DNA of 64,000 bases from Chryseobacterium culicis. Lineage in GTDB: Bacteria; Bacteroidota; Bacteroidia; Flavobacteriales; Weeksellaceae. Both the position numbers and the translations under genes were made by a program. Shown here piece after piece: positions 53,301-61,108 of this stretch; position 1 is the first letter of the stretch, and each line of letters opens with the position of its first letter. Location of the stretch: assembly GCF_900108365.1 (NCBI RefSeq), contig NZ_FNWQ01000003.1, positions 558,001 through 622,000 of the forward strand. The letters are read 5' to 3'. The notes beneath the pieces are model-generated. The model saw only the letters and a list, made by a program, of their open reading frames with translations, made no database searches and had not been told where the DNA came from.

Positions 53301-53843
53301 ATGAAAGAGTTCGACATAGAAAAATTAGAGCGTAAAAACATTTACACAGTTCCTGATAATATGTTTGAAAATATTCAGGAGAGCGTTTTGAATGATATAA
53401 AGACAAGTAAAAAAGCACCTGTCTTTAAGATGAACTGGATGTATGCCGCAGCAGCATCACTGGCTTTGATTTTTGGAGCTACTTATGTTTTTAATTCGGA
53501 TAACCATTCTACGAAGCAAAAGCTGAGCTCCAAAACAGAATATATGGCCAGCAACGGAGAACCCAAAACAGAAAGTGAAGTGGCCTATGAAACTTTAAAA
53601 TCTGATTTAACTTCTGTTGAAAATAATTATCAAACAGTTGAAAATCAAAACGGTAAAGATGTTTATGCGTCTCAAGCAGAAAAGGTAACTGAAAAAATAT
53701 CAGAAGCCCCGAAACCTGCAAAAGCAGCTACCAAAAAAGAAGAAATACAAATGAATGAATATCTGGACTCGTTTTCTAATTCTGAAATTGCAGAATTAGC
53801 AAGTAATTCGACACAGGACGTTTATTTGGATATATATAATTAA
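53301..53843 (+). CDS. Putative membrane-bound anti-sigma protein
   Basis: A 180-residue protein starting 17 bases after the sigma stop. N-terminal charged region (FDIEKLERKNIYTVPDNMFENI), one TM segment (MYAAAASLALIFGATYVF), then a Lys/Glu/Ser/Thr-rich periplasmic tail. The arrangement and the region-2-like N-terminus fit an anti-sigma factor, but no ZAS or RseA signature is seen, so the call rests on gene order. Confidence 0.6.
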   Translation: MKEFDIEKLERKNIYTVPDNMFENIQESVLNDIKTSKKAPVFKMNWMYAAAASLALIFGATYVFNSDNHSTKQKLSSKTEYMASNGEPKTESEVAYETLKSDLTSVENNYQTVENQNGKDVYASQAEKVTEKISEAPKPAKAATKKEEIQMNEYLDSFSNSEIAELASNSTQDVYLDIYN

Positions 53844-53850
53844 AAGAAAG

Positions 53851-54360
53851 ATGAAAAAGATATTATTTGCGTTTTTGATTATTTACGGCTTCGGCTTAAA
53901 TGCCCAGAGGACAGATTATGACTGGAAGAAAATGGATCCTAAGCAAAGGAAAGAGGTCATCAATAATCTTTCTCCGGAAGAGAGAAGAGAGCTTCTGAAA
54001 AAATTCAGGAATAATATGATTATGGAAAACCTGAATGTAGATCCCGGTGATAAGGCCGAGTTTACTCAACTATATAATGAATATCTGGAAAGCCAGAAGC
54101 AAATAAAAAGCCAGTTCAATTCAAGTTTTGATCCTGAAACATTAAGTGATGAGGAAGCAAAAGCGAAATTACAGCAAAGTTTTGAAGTGGGACAAAAGCT
54201 GCTGGATAACAGAAAAAAATACGCAGAAAAAATGCAGCAGGTAATTCCCTGCCAAAAAGTTCTGAAGCTCTTTCAGTCTGAAAAAATGATGAAGGATAAA
54301 ATGGATGAAAGACGACCACACGGACAAAATAGTGCTTCCGAACCTAAACAAAACCCATAA
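53851..54360 (+). CDS. Secreted helical protein of the ECF sigma operon
   Basis: A 169-residue protein with a signal peptide (MKKILFAFLIIYGFGLNAQ) and a long charged helical domain (RKEVINNLSPEERRELLKKF, DPGDKAEFTQLYNEYLESQKQI, AEKMQQVIPCQKVLKLF). The pattern resembles Spy/CpxP- or sensor-type helical proteins, but the family is not certain. It begins 7 bases after the anti-sigma-like gene and ends the operon with a terminator. Confidence 0.75.
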   Translation: MKKILFAFLIIYGFGLNAQRTDYDWKKMDPKQRKEVINNLSPEERRELLKKFRNNMIMENLNVDPGDKAEFTQLYNEYLESQKQIKSQFNSSFDPETLSDEEAKAKLQQSFEVGQKLLDNRKKYAEKMQQVIPCQKVLKLFQSEKMMKDKMDERRPHGQNSASEPKQNP

Positions 54361-54382
54361 TAGTTTATTTTTTTAATGTTGG

Positions 54383-54418
54383 ACGGCTCTTACAGATCTT
54401 TCTGTGAGAGCCGTTTAA
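54383..54418 (+). terminator. Terminator of the ECF sigma operon
   Basis: ACGGCTCTTACAGA (54383-54396) pairs with TCTGTGAGAGCCGT (54401-54414), followed by TTTAATTTT. Confidence 0.75.
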
Positions 54419-54464
54419 TTTTGCTGTAAATTCCTATTTTTGTCAGAGTTAAAAAACATAAACC

Positions 54465-55484
54465 ATGAGAAATATTCTTTTATTCTTACTGCTTTCAGTT
54501 TTTGCAGCAGCGCAGAAAATAGAGACCATTGACCTCTCAAAGTCTATTAAAGATGGCAAAAATTCTATCAAAAATCTTACAGTAATAGATCAGAGATCAA
54601 ATCCGGAAATAGGAGCGGTTATGTACCATAAGGATGAGGTTAAGGTTGTTTTCGAAAATGGGGCCGGTAAAGACATAAAAGATTGGTTTTATAAGTACAA
54701 TCCTGTAAGGGGAGATAAAGAGATGGTTTTTTTGCTCGAAAGTTTGAATGTTTCAGAAGACAGAAAAGAGAAGTATTCTGTCGGGAAGCTTGAATTGAAG
54801 GCAAGCACATTTATTAAGAAGGAAGATGGCTATCATTTTATTGGCAGAAAAGATACAGTAGCAACTGTTTCATCCCGTGAAACCCCTTATCTGGCTCAAA
54901 GTCTGGCGAGGAAAATAACTTTAGTTCTTACCGGGCTGTTTAAAGATTCCTACAGAGCAACACCCTGGGAATTGGGCATTTCAGAAAATGAGCTGCCTGA
55001 CTATGCTTCTGTATTAAAAGAAAAACTCGGTATTCTGAAAGCGAACGAATTGAAAGACGGGGTTTACAAAGATTACTATAGTTTTTTTACTCACAATCCT
55101 GAACCAGGATTTACTGTACAGGAAAATGATAAAGGAGTCGTTACAAAAGCAGTAAAAGGGAATGAAAAAACAGGCATCAGACGTTTTTATGCCTTTGTTT
55201 ATAAAGGGATAGCATACAAAAATATTCCCGTTGGCTACACTGAAATTTTTAAAGATGAAAATGGTGTATTTATTGAAGCAACCAAGGCGGAACTGTTTCC
55301 TCAAACGGCTGTAAACGGTATCTCTGTTGGTGTTGCTGCAGGAGGCCTGGTAGGAGGCGTTATTGGTGCGGTTATAGATGTCAGTCTATCCAATAAAAAA
55401 AAGAATACAATAGGCCCCAAAGTTTATATTGACCCATTTACCGGAAATTACTTGTTTCCGGAAGACTTTGGTAAAACGAAATAG
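54465..55484 (+). CDS. Exported hypothetical protein, 339 residues
   Basis: A secreted protein with a signal peptide (MRNILLFLLLSVFAAAQ). It has no TM until a small glycine-rich hydrophobic stretch near the C-terminus (VAAGGLVGGVIGAVIDVSLS), after which GPKVYIDPFTGNYLFPEDFG closes it. The middle is beta-rich, with repeated Lys/Asp-containing segments. I do not recognise a family. It is a lone gene. Confidence 0.7.
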   Translation: MRNILLFLLLSVFAAAQKIETIDLSKSIKDGKNSIKNLTVIDQRSNPEIGAVMYHKDEVKVVFENGAGKDIKDWFYKYNPVRGDKEMVFLLESLNVSEDRKEKYSVGKLELKASTFIKKEDGYHFIGRKDTVATVSSRETPYLAQSLARKITLVLTGLFKDSYRATPWELGISENELPDYASVLKEKLGILKANELKDGVYKDYYSFFTHNPEPGFTVQENDKGVVTKAVKGNEKTGIRRFYAFVYKGIAYKNIPVGYTEIFKDENGVFIEATKAELFPQTAVNGISVGVAAGGLVGGVIGAVIDVSLSNKKKNTIGPKVYIDPFTGNYLFPEDFGKTK

Positions 55485-55586
55485 TATTTGAGAATAAAAC
55501 GGGCCAAAATGAGATTCCGTGCTGAGTTGTATCTGTGTTTCAGTTAAAAGAAAGAATTAACAATGAAAAATTCATTTGCATTTTCT

Positions 55587-55594
55587 TATCTTTG
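55587..55594 (+). promoter_or_regulatory. Candidate -7 box of lepA
   Basis: TATCTTTG matches TANNTTTG, 19 bases upstream of the lepA ATG, so a very short leader. Confidence 0.45.
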
Positions 55595-55613
55595 CAAATT
55601 ACAAGATTCTTAA

Positions 55614-57410
55614 ATGAAAAACATACGAAATTTTTGCATAATCGCTCATATCGACCACGGTAAAAGTACCCTGGCAGACCGTCTATTGGAGTATACGAAT
55701 ACCGTTACCCAACGAGAATTACAGTCTCAGACGCTGGATGATATGGATTTGGAGAAAGAACGCGGGATCACGATCAAGTCTCACGCCATCCAGATGGATT
55801 ATGAGTATAAAGGAGAAAAATATATCTTAAACCTTATTGATACGCCGGGACACGTTGACTTTTCTTACGAGGTTTCCCGTTCTATAGCTGCCTGTGAAGG
55901 AGCGCTTCTTATTGTAGATGCTGCACAGAGTATTCAGGCTCAAACGATCAGCAACCTGTATCTTGCATTGGAAAATGATTTAACGATCATTCCGATTCTG
56001 AATAAAATTGACCTGCCTTCTGCAAACCCTGAAGAGGTAACCGATGAGATCATGAATCTGATCGGATGCGAATATGAAGATGTTTTAAGAGTTTCCGGAA
56101 AAACAGGAGAGGGAGTTCACCACCTTCTGGAGCAGATTGTAGAAAGAATTCCCGCACCGGTAGGAGATCCTGATGGTCCGCTTCAGGCTTTGATCTTTGA
56201 CTCTGTTTACAACCCGTTCAGAGGAATTGAAGCATATTTCAAAGTAGTGAACGGAAGTATCACAAAAAATGAAAAGATCAAATTCTTTGCTACTGGAAAA
56301 GAATATGGTGCTGATGAAGTAGGTACCCTGAAACTGAAGCAGGTTCCAAAGAAAACTATTCAGTGTGGAGACGTAGGATATCTGGTTTCCGGGATTAAAG
56401 ATGCCCGTGAAGTAAAAGTAGGAGATACCATCACTTCTTTTGAAAAGCCAGCTGATGGCCCTATTGACGGATTTGAGGAAGTGAAACCAATGGTATTTGC
56501 CGGTATTTATCCTATTGATTCTGAAGATTTTGAAGAATTAAGATTCTCTCTTGAAAAATTAAGACTGAATGATGCTTCTCTGGTTTTCGAGCCGGAAAGT
56601 TCTGCAGCACTTGGTTTTGGTTTCCGTTGCGGATTCCTGGGAATGCTTCACATGGAAATTGTTCAGGAACGTCTTGACAGAGAGTTCAATATGAACGTAA
56701 TTACTACAGTACCAAACGTATCTTATTTTGGATACTCTAAAAAAGAACCGGAAGTTCCTATTCTGATTAACAACCCTTCTGAAATGATGGATCCTTCTAT
56801 TATGGACAGAGTGGAAGAACCCTATATAAAGGCTTCTATTATTACTAAATCAGACTTCGTAGGGCCTGTAATGACCTTATGTATTGAAAAGAGAGGGGAA
56901 ATTGTTAATCAAAGCTATCTGACATCAGAAAGAGTGGAGCTGGTTTTCAATATGCCGCTTGCTGAAGTCGTATTCGATTTCTACGACAGGCTAAAATCAA
57001 TCTCCAAAGGATATGCCTCATTCGATTATCATCCAATCGGATTCAGAGCTTCCAAGCTGGTAAAAATGGACATCCTGATCAATGGGGATATGGTAGATGC
57101 ATTATCTTCACTAATTCACGATTCTAATGCCTATTACATCGGTAAAAGAATGTGTGAGAAGCTTCGTGAGCTGATTCCGAGACAACAGTTTGATATTGCT
57201 GTTCAGGCTGCATTAGGAACAAAGGTGATCGCAAGAGAGACCATTAAGGCCTTAAGAAAAGACGTTACCGCAAAATGTTACGGAGGAGATATTTCCAGAA
57301 AACGTAAGCTATTGGAAAAGCAGAAAGAAGGTAAGAAAAAAATGAAGCAGATTGGTAGAGTAGAAGTACCGCAATCAGCATTTATGGCTGTACTGAAACT
57401 CAATGATTAA
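55614..57410 (+). CDS. lepA: Elongation factor 4 (LepA)
   Basis: A ribosome-binding GTPase involved in translation quality and initiation. The 598-residue protein has the G1 motif [17 protein letters not shown]2/G3 ([27 protein letters not shown]), NKIDLPSA (G4), and the LepA C-terminal domain with the typical [23 protein letters not shown] end. It is monocistronic and ends in a terminator shared with the convergent DUF1579 gene. Confidence 0.97.
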   Translation: MKNIRNFCIIAHIDHGKSTLADRLLEYTNTVTQRELQSQTLDDMDLEKERGITIKSHAIQMDYEYKGEKYILNLIDTPGHVDFSYEVSRSIAACEGALLIVDAAQSIQAQTISNLYLALENDLTIIPILNKIDLPSANPEEVTDEIMNLIGCEYEDVLRVSGKTGEGVHHLLEQIVERIPAPVGDPDGPLQALIFDSVYNPFRGIEAYFKVVNGSITKNEKIKFFATGKEYGADEVGTLKLKQVPKKTIQCGDVGYLVSGIKDAREVKVGDTITSFEKPADGPIDGFEEVKPMVFAGIYPIDSEDFEELRFSLEKLRLNDASLVFEPESSAALGFGFRCGFLGMLHMEIVQERLDREFNMNVITTVPNVSYFGYSKKEPEVPILINNPSEMMDPSIMDRVEEPYIKASIITKSDFVGPVMTLCIEKRGEIVNQSYLTSERVELVFNMPLAEVVFDFYDRLKSISKGYASFDYHPIGFRASKLVKMDILINGDMVDALSSLIHDSNAYYIGKRMCEKLRELIPRQQFDIAVQAALGTKVIARETIKALRKDVTAKCYGGDISRKRKLLEKQKEGKKKMKQIGRVEVPQSAFMAVLKLND

Positions 57411-57427
57411 TTTAATTCATTATAAAA

Positions 57428-57458
57428 TAAAAACCGCTTCGAGAGAAGCGGTTTTTTT
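57428..57458. terminator. Bidirectional terminator between lepA and the DUF1579 gene
   Basis: AAACCGCTTC (57431-57440) pairs with GAAGCGGTTT (57445-57454); T-run follows on the plus strand and an A-run precedes it. Confidence 0.9.
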
Positions 57459-57463
57459 CTGAT

Positions 57464-58108
57464 TTATTTTTTACGGGTATATTTTATTTCCATGGTTTTG
57501 TACTCTTTTCCCGTTTTTGAATCCGGGCCATACATTTCAAGCTTTTGAGTGTTATCATCCACAAACGTGAATACTTCTCTAAAATCACAATCTTTTCCGG
57601 GTCTTGAAGGATCTGTCATTTTTCCTTTGAATTCAACCGATTTTGTGGAAGCATTCCAGTCTCCTTCTCCATTCATGATTCCAGTCCCCATATTGTCGAT
57701 CCAGGTACTTACAAACTTCTTTTTGGAGTTGTCATATCCTACAATGCTCATTCCTTCAAAAGGCATTCCCATAAAGTCACCTTTATGGTTCGTGATCTGA
57801 TAACGCCCGCCAAACATCATTTTATTGGTCGCTTCAGATTTGCTCATCATAGGTTTTGCTCCGTTTTCCATCCACATGGTAGTTTCCCCGGTCCAGGTTC
57901 CGTCAGATTTTGCCAGCATTTTTTGCATTTCTCCCGGAGTTGAATATTCCATCCAGGCTTTCATGGCGGTCGCAGAATCTACAGGTTTCCATTCAGAACT
58001 GGCAGCGGTAGAATCTGTTTTATCAGAACCGGCAGCTGCTGCTGTTTTTCCTTTCTCGCAGGCTGTTAATAATAAAGCTGCCGGGAGAATGGTTAATAAA
58101 TTTTTCAT
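57464..58108 (-). CDS. DUF1579 lipoprotein
   Basis: A 214-residue lipoprotein (lipobox LLTAC, Cys17). A Ser/Thr/Ala-rich linker leads into a DUF1579 domain, seen from LAKSDGTWTGETTMWMENG..., GGRYQITNHKGDFMGMPFEG, YDNSKKKFVSTWIDNMGTGIMNGEGDW to the C-terminal beta strands. The family is a beta-barrel-like fold of unknown role. It is a lone gene, divergent from the NUDIX regulator. Confidence 0.85.
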   Translation of the reverse strand: MKNLLTILPAALLLTACEKGKTAAAAGSDKTDSTAASSEWKPVDSATAMKAWMEYSTPGEMQKMLAKSDGTWTGETTMWMENGAKPMMSKSEATNKMMFGGRYQITNHKGDFMGMPFEGMSIVGYDNSKKKFVSTWIDNMGTGIMNGEGDWNASTKSVEFKGKMTDPSRPGKDCDFREVFTFVDDNTQKLEMYGPDSKTGKEYKTMEIKYTRKK

Positions 58109-58199
58109 AATTGTTTAGTTTTAAGAATGTTACAATAATAGCTTAAAGATAATAACTTTTATTATAATGAAAATTATTTTTTAATACAGGCATAAATTG

Positions 58200-58225
58200 T
58201 AATTTTGTGTATTCGTAACGCAAAT
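58200..58225 (+). promoter_or_regulatory. Promoter and palindromic operator of the NUDIX regulator gene
   Basis: TAATTTTG (58200-58207, -7 box) overlaps a 23-bp palindrome TTTTGTGT-N7-ACGCAAAT (58203-58225). The ATG follows 6 bases after the palindrome. Copy 1 of four. Confidence 0.65.
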
Positions 58226-58231
58226 CAATTT

Positions 58232-58927
58232 ATGGAGTCTCCAAAAAAATTACAGGATATAAAAGTGGCTGTAGATGCCGTTATTTTCGGATATTTTGAC
58301 AAAAAAGATCTTCAGATCCTTCTGATTAAAAGAAATATTGAGCCTTTCAAAGGAGGATGGGCCCTTCCGGGAGGACTTGTTCTGGATGACGAAAGTATAG
58401 ACGATGCTGTAAAAAGAGAACTTTATGAAGAAGCCGGCATAAAACCCGATTTTTTGGAACAGCTGTACACTTTTGGTAATCCTGGCCGAGATCCAAGAAA
58501 CCGAGTGGTTTCAGTGGCTTATCTGGGGCTTGTGAACCCTTCTTACCATGAGCTGTTTGCTGATTCGGATGCAGAAGATGCACAATGGTTCAGCATCAAT
58601 AAACTTCCTTCAGTGGCTTTCGATCATAAAACAATCATTGAAACGGCTTTAAAAAGGCTTCGCACGAAAATTCAATACCAGCCAATCGGATTTAATCTTC
58701 TTAATGAAGAATTCCCCTTTTCAGATCTTGAAAATCTCTACAAAACAATTGTAGGACAGGAGATTGACAGAAGAAACTTCCGTAAAAAAATTATGAGCTA
58801 CGGACTGCTTAATGAGACGAATAACGTTAAGAAAGAAGGCAGCGGAAGGCCGGGAAAACTTTTTACATTCAACAAAGAAAAATATAAAGAGCTTGAAGAA
58901 CAGGGCTTTTATTTTGAAATAAAATAG
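58232..58927 (+). CDS. NUDIX hydrolase-winged-helix regulator (NrtR-like)
   Basis: A 231-residue protein with an N-terminal NUDIX domain and a C-terminal winged helix, the NrtR layout (regulators of NAD metabolism that bind ADP-ribose). Start placed at ATG 58232 (MESPKKLQDIKVAVDAV); earlier codons lie in the operator. The NUDIX box is intact, G-x5-E-x7-REL-x-EE-xGI (GLVLDDE...RELYEEAGI), so catalysis (ADP-ribose pyrophosphatase type) is possible. The C-terminal region (QEIDRRNFRKKIMSYGLLNETNN, GRPGKLFTFNKEKY) fits the winged-helix part. The gene has the same palindrome as the downstream genes, so it probably regulates them and itself (inference). Confidence 0.88.
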   Translation: MESPKKLQDIKVAVDAVIFGYFDKKDLQILLIKRNIEPFKGGWALPGGLVLDDESIDDAVKRELYEEAGIKPDFLEQLYTFGNPGRDPRNRVVSVAYLGLVNPSYHELFADSDAEDAQWFSINKLPSVAFDHKTIIETALKRLRTKIQYQPIGFNLLNEEFPFSDLENLYKTIVGQEIDRRNFRKKIMSYGLLNETNNVKKEGSGRPGKLFTFNKEKYKELEEQGFYFEIK

Positions 58928-59015
58928 TTATATCTAAACACAAATTTCACGAGTGATTTGACACTAATTTTCACCAATATCCTGGAGCAAAAAATAACAG
59001 AATATATTCAATAGG

Positions 59016-59039
59016 AACGGGCTTTAGCCCGTTTTTTTA
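59016..59039 (+). terminator. Terminator of the NUDIX gene
   Basis: AACGGGCT (59016-59023) pairs with AGCCCGTT (59026-59033), then a T-run. Confidence 0.75.
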
Positions 59040-59161
59040 TAGCCAAATTCCATCGGCTTTAGCCAAAATGTATCAAATTGGTGCCATTTGTGATCAAAAT
59101 TTGTGTTATTCGTGTTTCTATAAATTAAATTTTTATCATTGATAATCAGTTTATTAAATTA

Positions 59162-59184
59162 ATTAGTGTAAAATTAACGCAAAT
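59162..59184. promoter_or_regulatory. Palindromic operator, copy 2
   Basis: ATTAGTGT-N7-ACGCAAAT. It lies 54 bases upstream of copy 3, before the promoter elements of the NADAR gene. Confidence 0.6.
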
Positions 59185-59187
59185 AAA

Positions 59188-59238
59188 TTTGGTTCATAAA
59201 ATGATAATCCTTTAAATTTGTGTCAAAATAACGCAATC
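59188..59238 (+). promoter_or_regulatory. Promoter and palindromic operator of the NADAR gene (copy 3)
   Basis: -33 TTTG (59188-59191), 21-base spacer, -7 TAAATTTG (59213-59220), which overlaps ATTTGTGT-N7-ACGCAATC (59216-59238). The ATG follows at 59239. Geometry as at copy 1: the G ending the -7 box is the first G of the GTGT half site. Confidence 0.65.
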
Positions 59239-59781
59239 ATGAAATACACCCTACAAAATATTACAGAACGTTTCCAGAAAAAGAAAAGAATAAAGTTTCT
59301 CTTTTTCTGGGGACACACCGCAAAAGATATGGTTACCAAATCATGTTTCAGTCAATGGTTTCTGGGATGCTTTGAAGAAAACGGAGTTACTTATAAAACA
59401 GCAGAACATTATATGATGGCAGCAAAAGCCAGATTATTTAATGATCCTGAAACAGAAAAGGAAATCTTAAGTACAAATACTCCCAATCAGGCAAAGGCTC
59501 TGGGAAGAAAAGTAAAAAACTTTGATCCGAAAATCTGGGATAACCATAAATATCAAATTGTAACCAGGGGAAATCTTTTGAAATTCTCTCAAAACCAGAA
59601 ATTTAAAGACTTTCTTTTGTCCACAGGAGATAAAATTCTCGTAGAGGCAAGTCCATATGATACAATCTGGGGAATCGGAATGCTGGAAACAGACAGCAGG
59701 GCAGAAAATCCATTACTGTGGAACGGACAAAATCTTTTAGGATTTGCTTTGATGGAAGTAAGAGATGAATTAAGAAAATAA
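59239..59781 (+). CDS. NADAR domain protein (YbiA-like)
   Basis: A 180-residue NADAR protein: FLFFWGHTAKDMVTKSCFSQWF, TYKTAEHYMMAAKARLFNDPE, KALGRKVKNFDPKIWDNHKYQIV, LVEASPYDTIWGIGM, and LLWNGQNLLGFALMEVRDEL are characteristic of the YbiA/DUF1768 family. NADAR proteins act on ADP-ribose derivatives (members remove ADP-ribose from guanine bases). Start is the ATG at 59239, directly after the operator. It heads the block that carries the PARG-like and other genes. Confidence 0.9.
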   Translation: MKYTLQNITERFQKKKRIKFLFFWGHTAKDMVTKSCFSQWFLGCFEENGVTYKTAEHYMMAAKARLFNDPETEKEILSTNTPNQAKALGRKVKNFDPKIWDNHKYQIVTRGNLLKFSQNQKFKDFLLSTGDKILVEASPYDTIWGIGMLETDSRAENPLLWNGQNLLGFALMEVRDELRK

Positions 59782-59825
59782 TACCATCGCTCTCAGAAAA
59801 TAAAGGCATAACTGTACCCTGTCTA

Positions 59826-59848
59826 ATTAGCGTAATATCAACACAAAT
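59826..59848. promoter_or_regulatory. Palindromic operator, copy 4
   Basis: ATTAGCGT-N7-ACACAAAT, 12 bases before the ATG of the coiled-coil gene. No convincing -7 box is visible beside it. Confidence 0.55.
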
Positions 59849-59860
59849 AAAATATTGATC

Positions 59861-60196
59861 ATGGAAGATGAATTAAAACCAAGATTTATCGAATCATTAC
59901 AGAGAAATAATGATCAGATCAGAGAAGATAGAGCAAGGATCATCGGAGCAGATTCCGAACTGATCTACAGACGCAGAGTAGAAGATATCGAACTCAAAAT
60001 TAAAAGACTCGAGCGTGAACAGGAAGGGCTTATAGATATCAGTCCTTTAGACAGAAACAGTCTGACTTTTGCGGATTTTAATCCTGAAGCATTCGTTCAG
60101 AAAGACATTGAATTATCATTAACAATCAGAAATCTGAATATTCAGCTCGAAGTAACCCAAAAGAGATTTGAATATTTATTTGGAAAAACATTATAG
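59861..60196 (+). CDS. Coiled-coil hypothetical protein of the ADP-ribose cluster
   Basis: A 111-residue cytosolic protein (start ATG 59861, MEDELKPRFIESL). It is heptad-rich and highly charged (IIGADSELIYRRRVEDIELKIKRLEREQEGL, IRNLNIQLEVTQKRFEYLFG), so probably a coiled coil with no enzymatic motif. Two bases separate it from the VWA gene, which suggests a scaffold or binding partner. Family not recognised. Confidence 0.75.
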   Translation: MEDELKPRFIESLQRNNDQIREDRARIIGADSELIYRRRVEDIELKIKRLEREQEGLIDISPLDRNSLTFADFNPEAFVQKDIELSLTIRNLNIQLEVTQKRFEYLFGKTL

Positions 60197-60198
60197 TC

Positions 60199-61050
60199 AT
60201 GGGAAGTACAAGATACGATTTAGACGCTCGTTATGACAGAGCAAGCAAAGCAGGTTACGGAACAAAATCCGCAGGAGAAATTTTCACCCAGAATGCCAAA
60301 AGAATGGCTCACGAATCCATGAATCCTCACGGAATTTCTTTCAGAGAATCCAGAGATTCGGAAGTTCATCCTCATTCGGTTCCTATTATTTTAGGACTGG
60401 ATGTTACCGGAAGTATGGGCCATATTCCCCACGAACTCATTAGAGAGGGATTACCAAAGCTAATGGGAGGAATTATTCAGGGAGGTGTTCCTGATCCAGC
60501 CTTATTATTCCTGGGAATCGGGGATCATGAATGTGATGGCTATCCGCTTCAGGTGGGGCAGTTCGAGTCTGGAGATGAAGAACTGGATATGTGGCTTACA
60601 CGAACTTATATTGAATCCGGAGGCGGCGGTAATGCAGGAGAAAGCTACCTTTTAGCATGGTATTTTGCCGCATTCCACACCAGAACGGATGCCTTTGAAA
60701 AAAGAGGGCAAAAAGGATTGCTGTTTACCGTAGGTGATGAGCCCTGTCTAAAAACACTTTCTGCCTCTGCTATCAGAGAGATTATGGGAAAAGGGCAGCA
60801 GACGTATTCTCATTTTGAACTGCTGGAAGAAGCAAAGAAAAAATATGACGTCTACCACATCAGTGTTTTGCACTCCGACCAGGCATTGAGAGCAGACAGA
60901 GGCTGGAAAGAATTATTAGGAAAACACTGTATATCCATAGAAGACCACAGAGAAATTCCAAATCTTATTAAAGGGATTATTTGTGATACATTTAAAAATC
61001 AAAGTTTCGGAACAACAGGAACAGGTTTAGATCAGTTTCAAATGCTTTAG
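60199..61050 (+). CDS. VWA-domain protein of the ADP-ribose cluster
   Basis: A 283-residue protein with a von Willebrand factor A-type fold: MIDAS motif in ILGLDVTGSMGHIPHELI (Asp68-x-Thr-x-Ser72), strand ALLFLGIGDHECDGYPLQVG, GGGGNAGESYLLAWYFAAFHT (MIDAS threonine/serine region), and GLLFTVGDEPC. It has no TM or signal peptide. VWA proteins often act as adaptors with ATPases; no AAA+ partner lies in the window. Directly after the coiled-coil gene. Confidence 0.8.
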   Translation: MGSTRYDLDARYDRASKAGYGTKSAGEIFTQNAKRMAHESMNPHGISFRESRDSEVHPHSVPIILGLDVTGSMGHIPHELIREGLPKLMGGIIQGGVPDPALLFLGIGDHECDGYPLQVGQFESGDEELDMWLTRTYIESGGGGNAGESYLLAWYFAAFHTRTDAFEKRGQKGLLFTVGDEPCLKTLSASAIREIMGKGQQTYSHFELLEEAKKKYDVYHISVLHSDQALRADRGWKELLGKHCISIEDHREIPNLIKGIICDTFKNQSFGTTGTGLDQFQML

Positions 61051-61108
61051 AAATCGGGAATTATCATCAGAAAATGTTGTGATTAAGAATTTTAAAAAAC
61101 AGTAGGAC

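Larger units (their letters stand above)
58928..59238. other. 311-base gap between the NUDIX and NADAR genes
   Basis: No ORF. It holds the terminator at 59016-59039, a second small hairpin-like segment (GGCTTTAGCC, about 59050-59064), and two operator palindromes with a promoter (59162-59184 and 59213-59238). Confidence 0.6.

Noticed and set aside
59098..59120. GTGTTATTCGTGTTT as a fifth operator copy
   Set aside because: The second half is a direct rather than inverted repeat and it does not fit GYGT-N7-ACRC.
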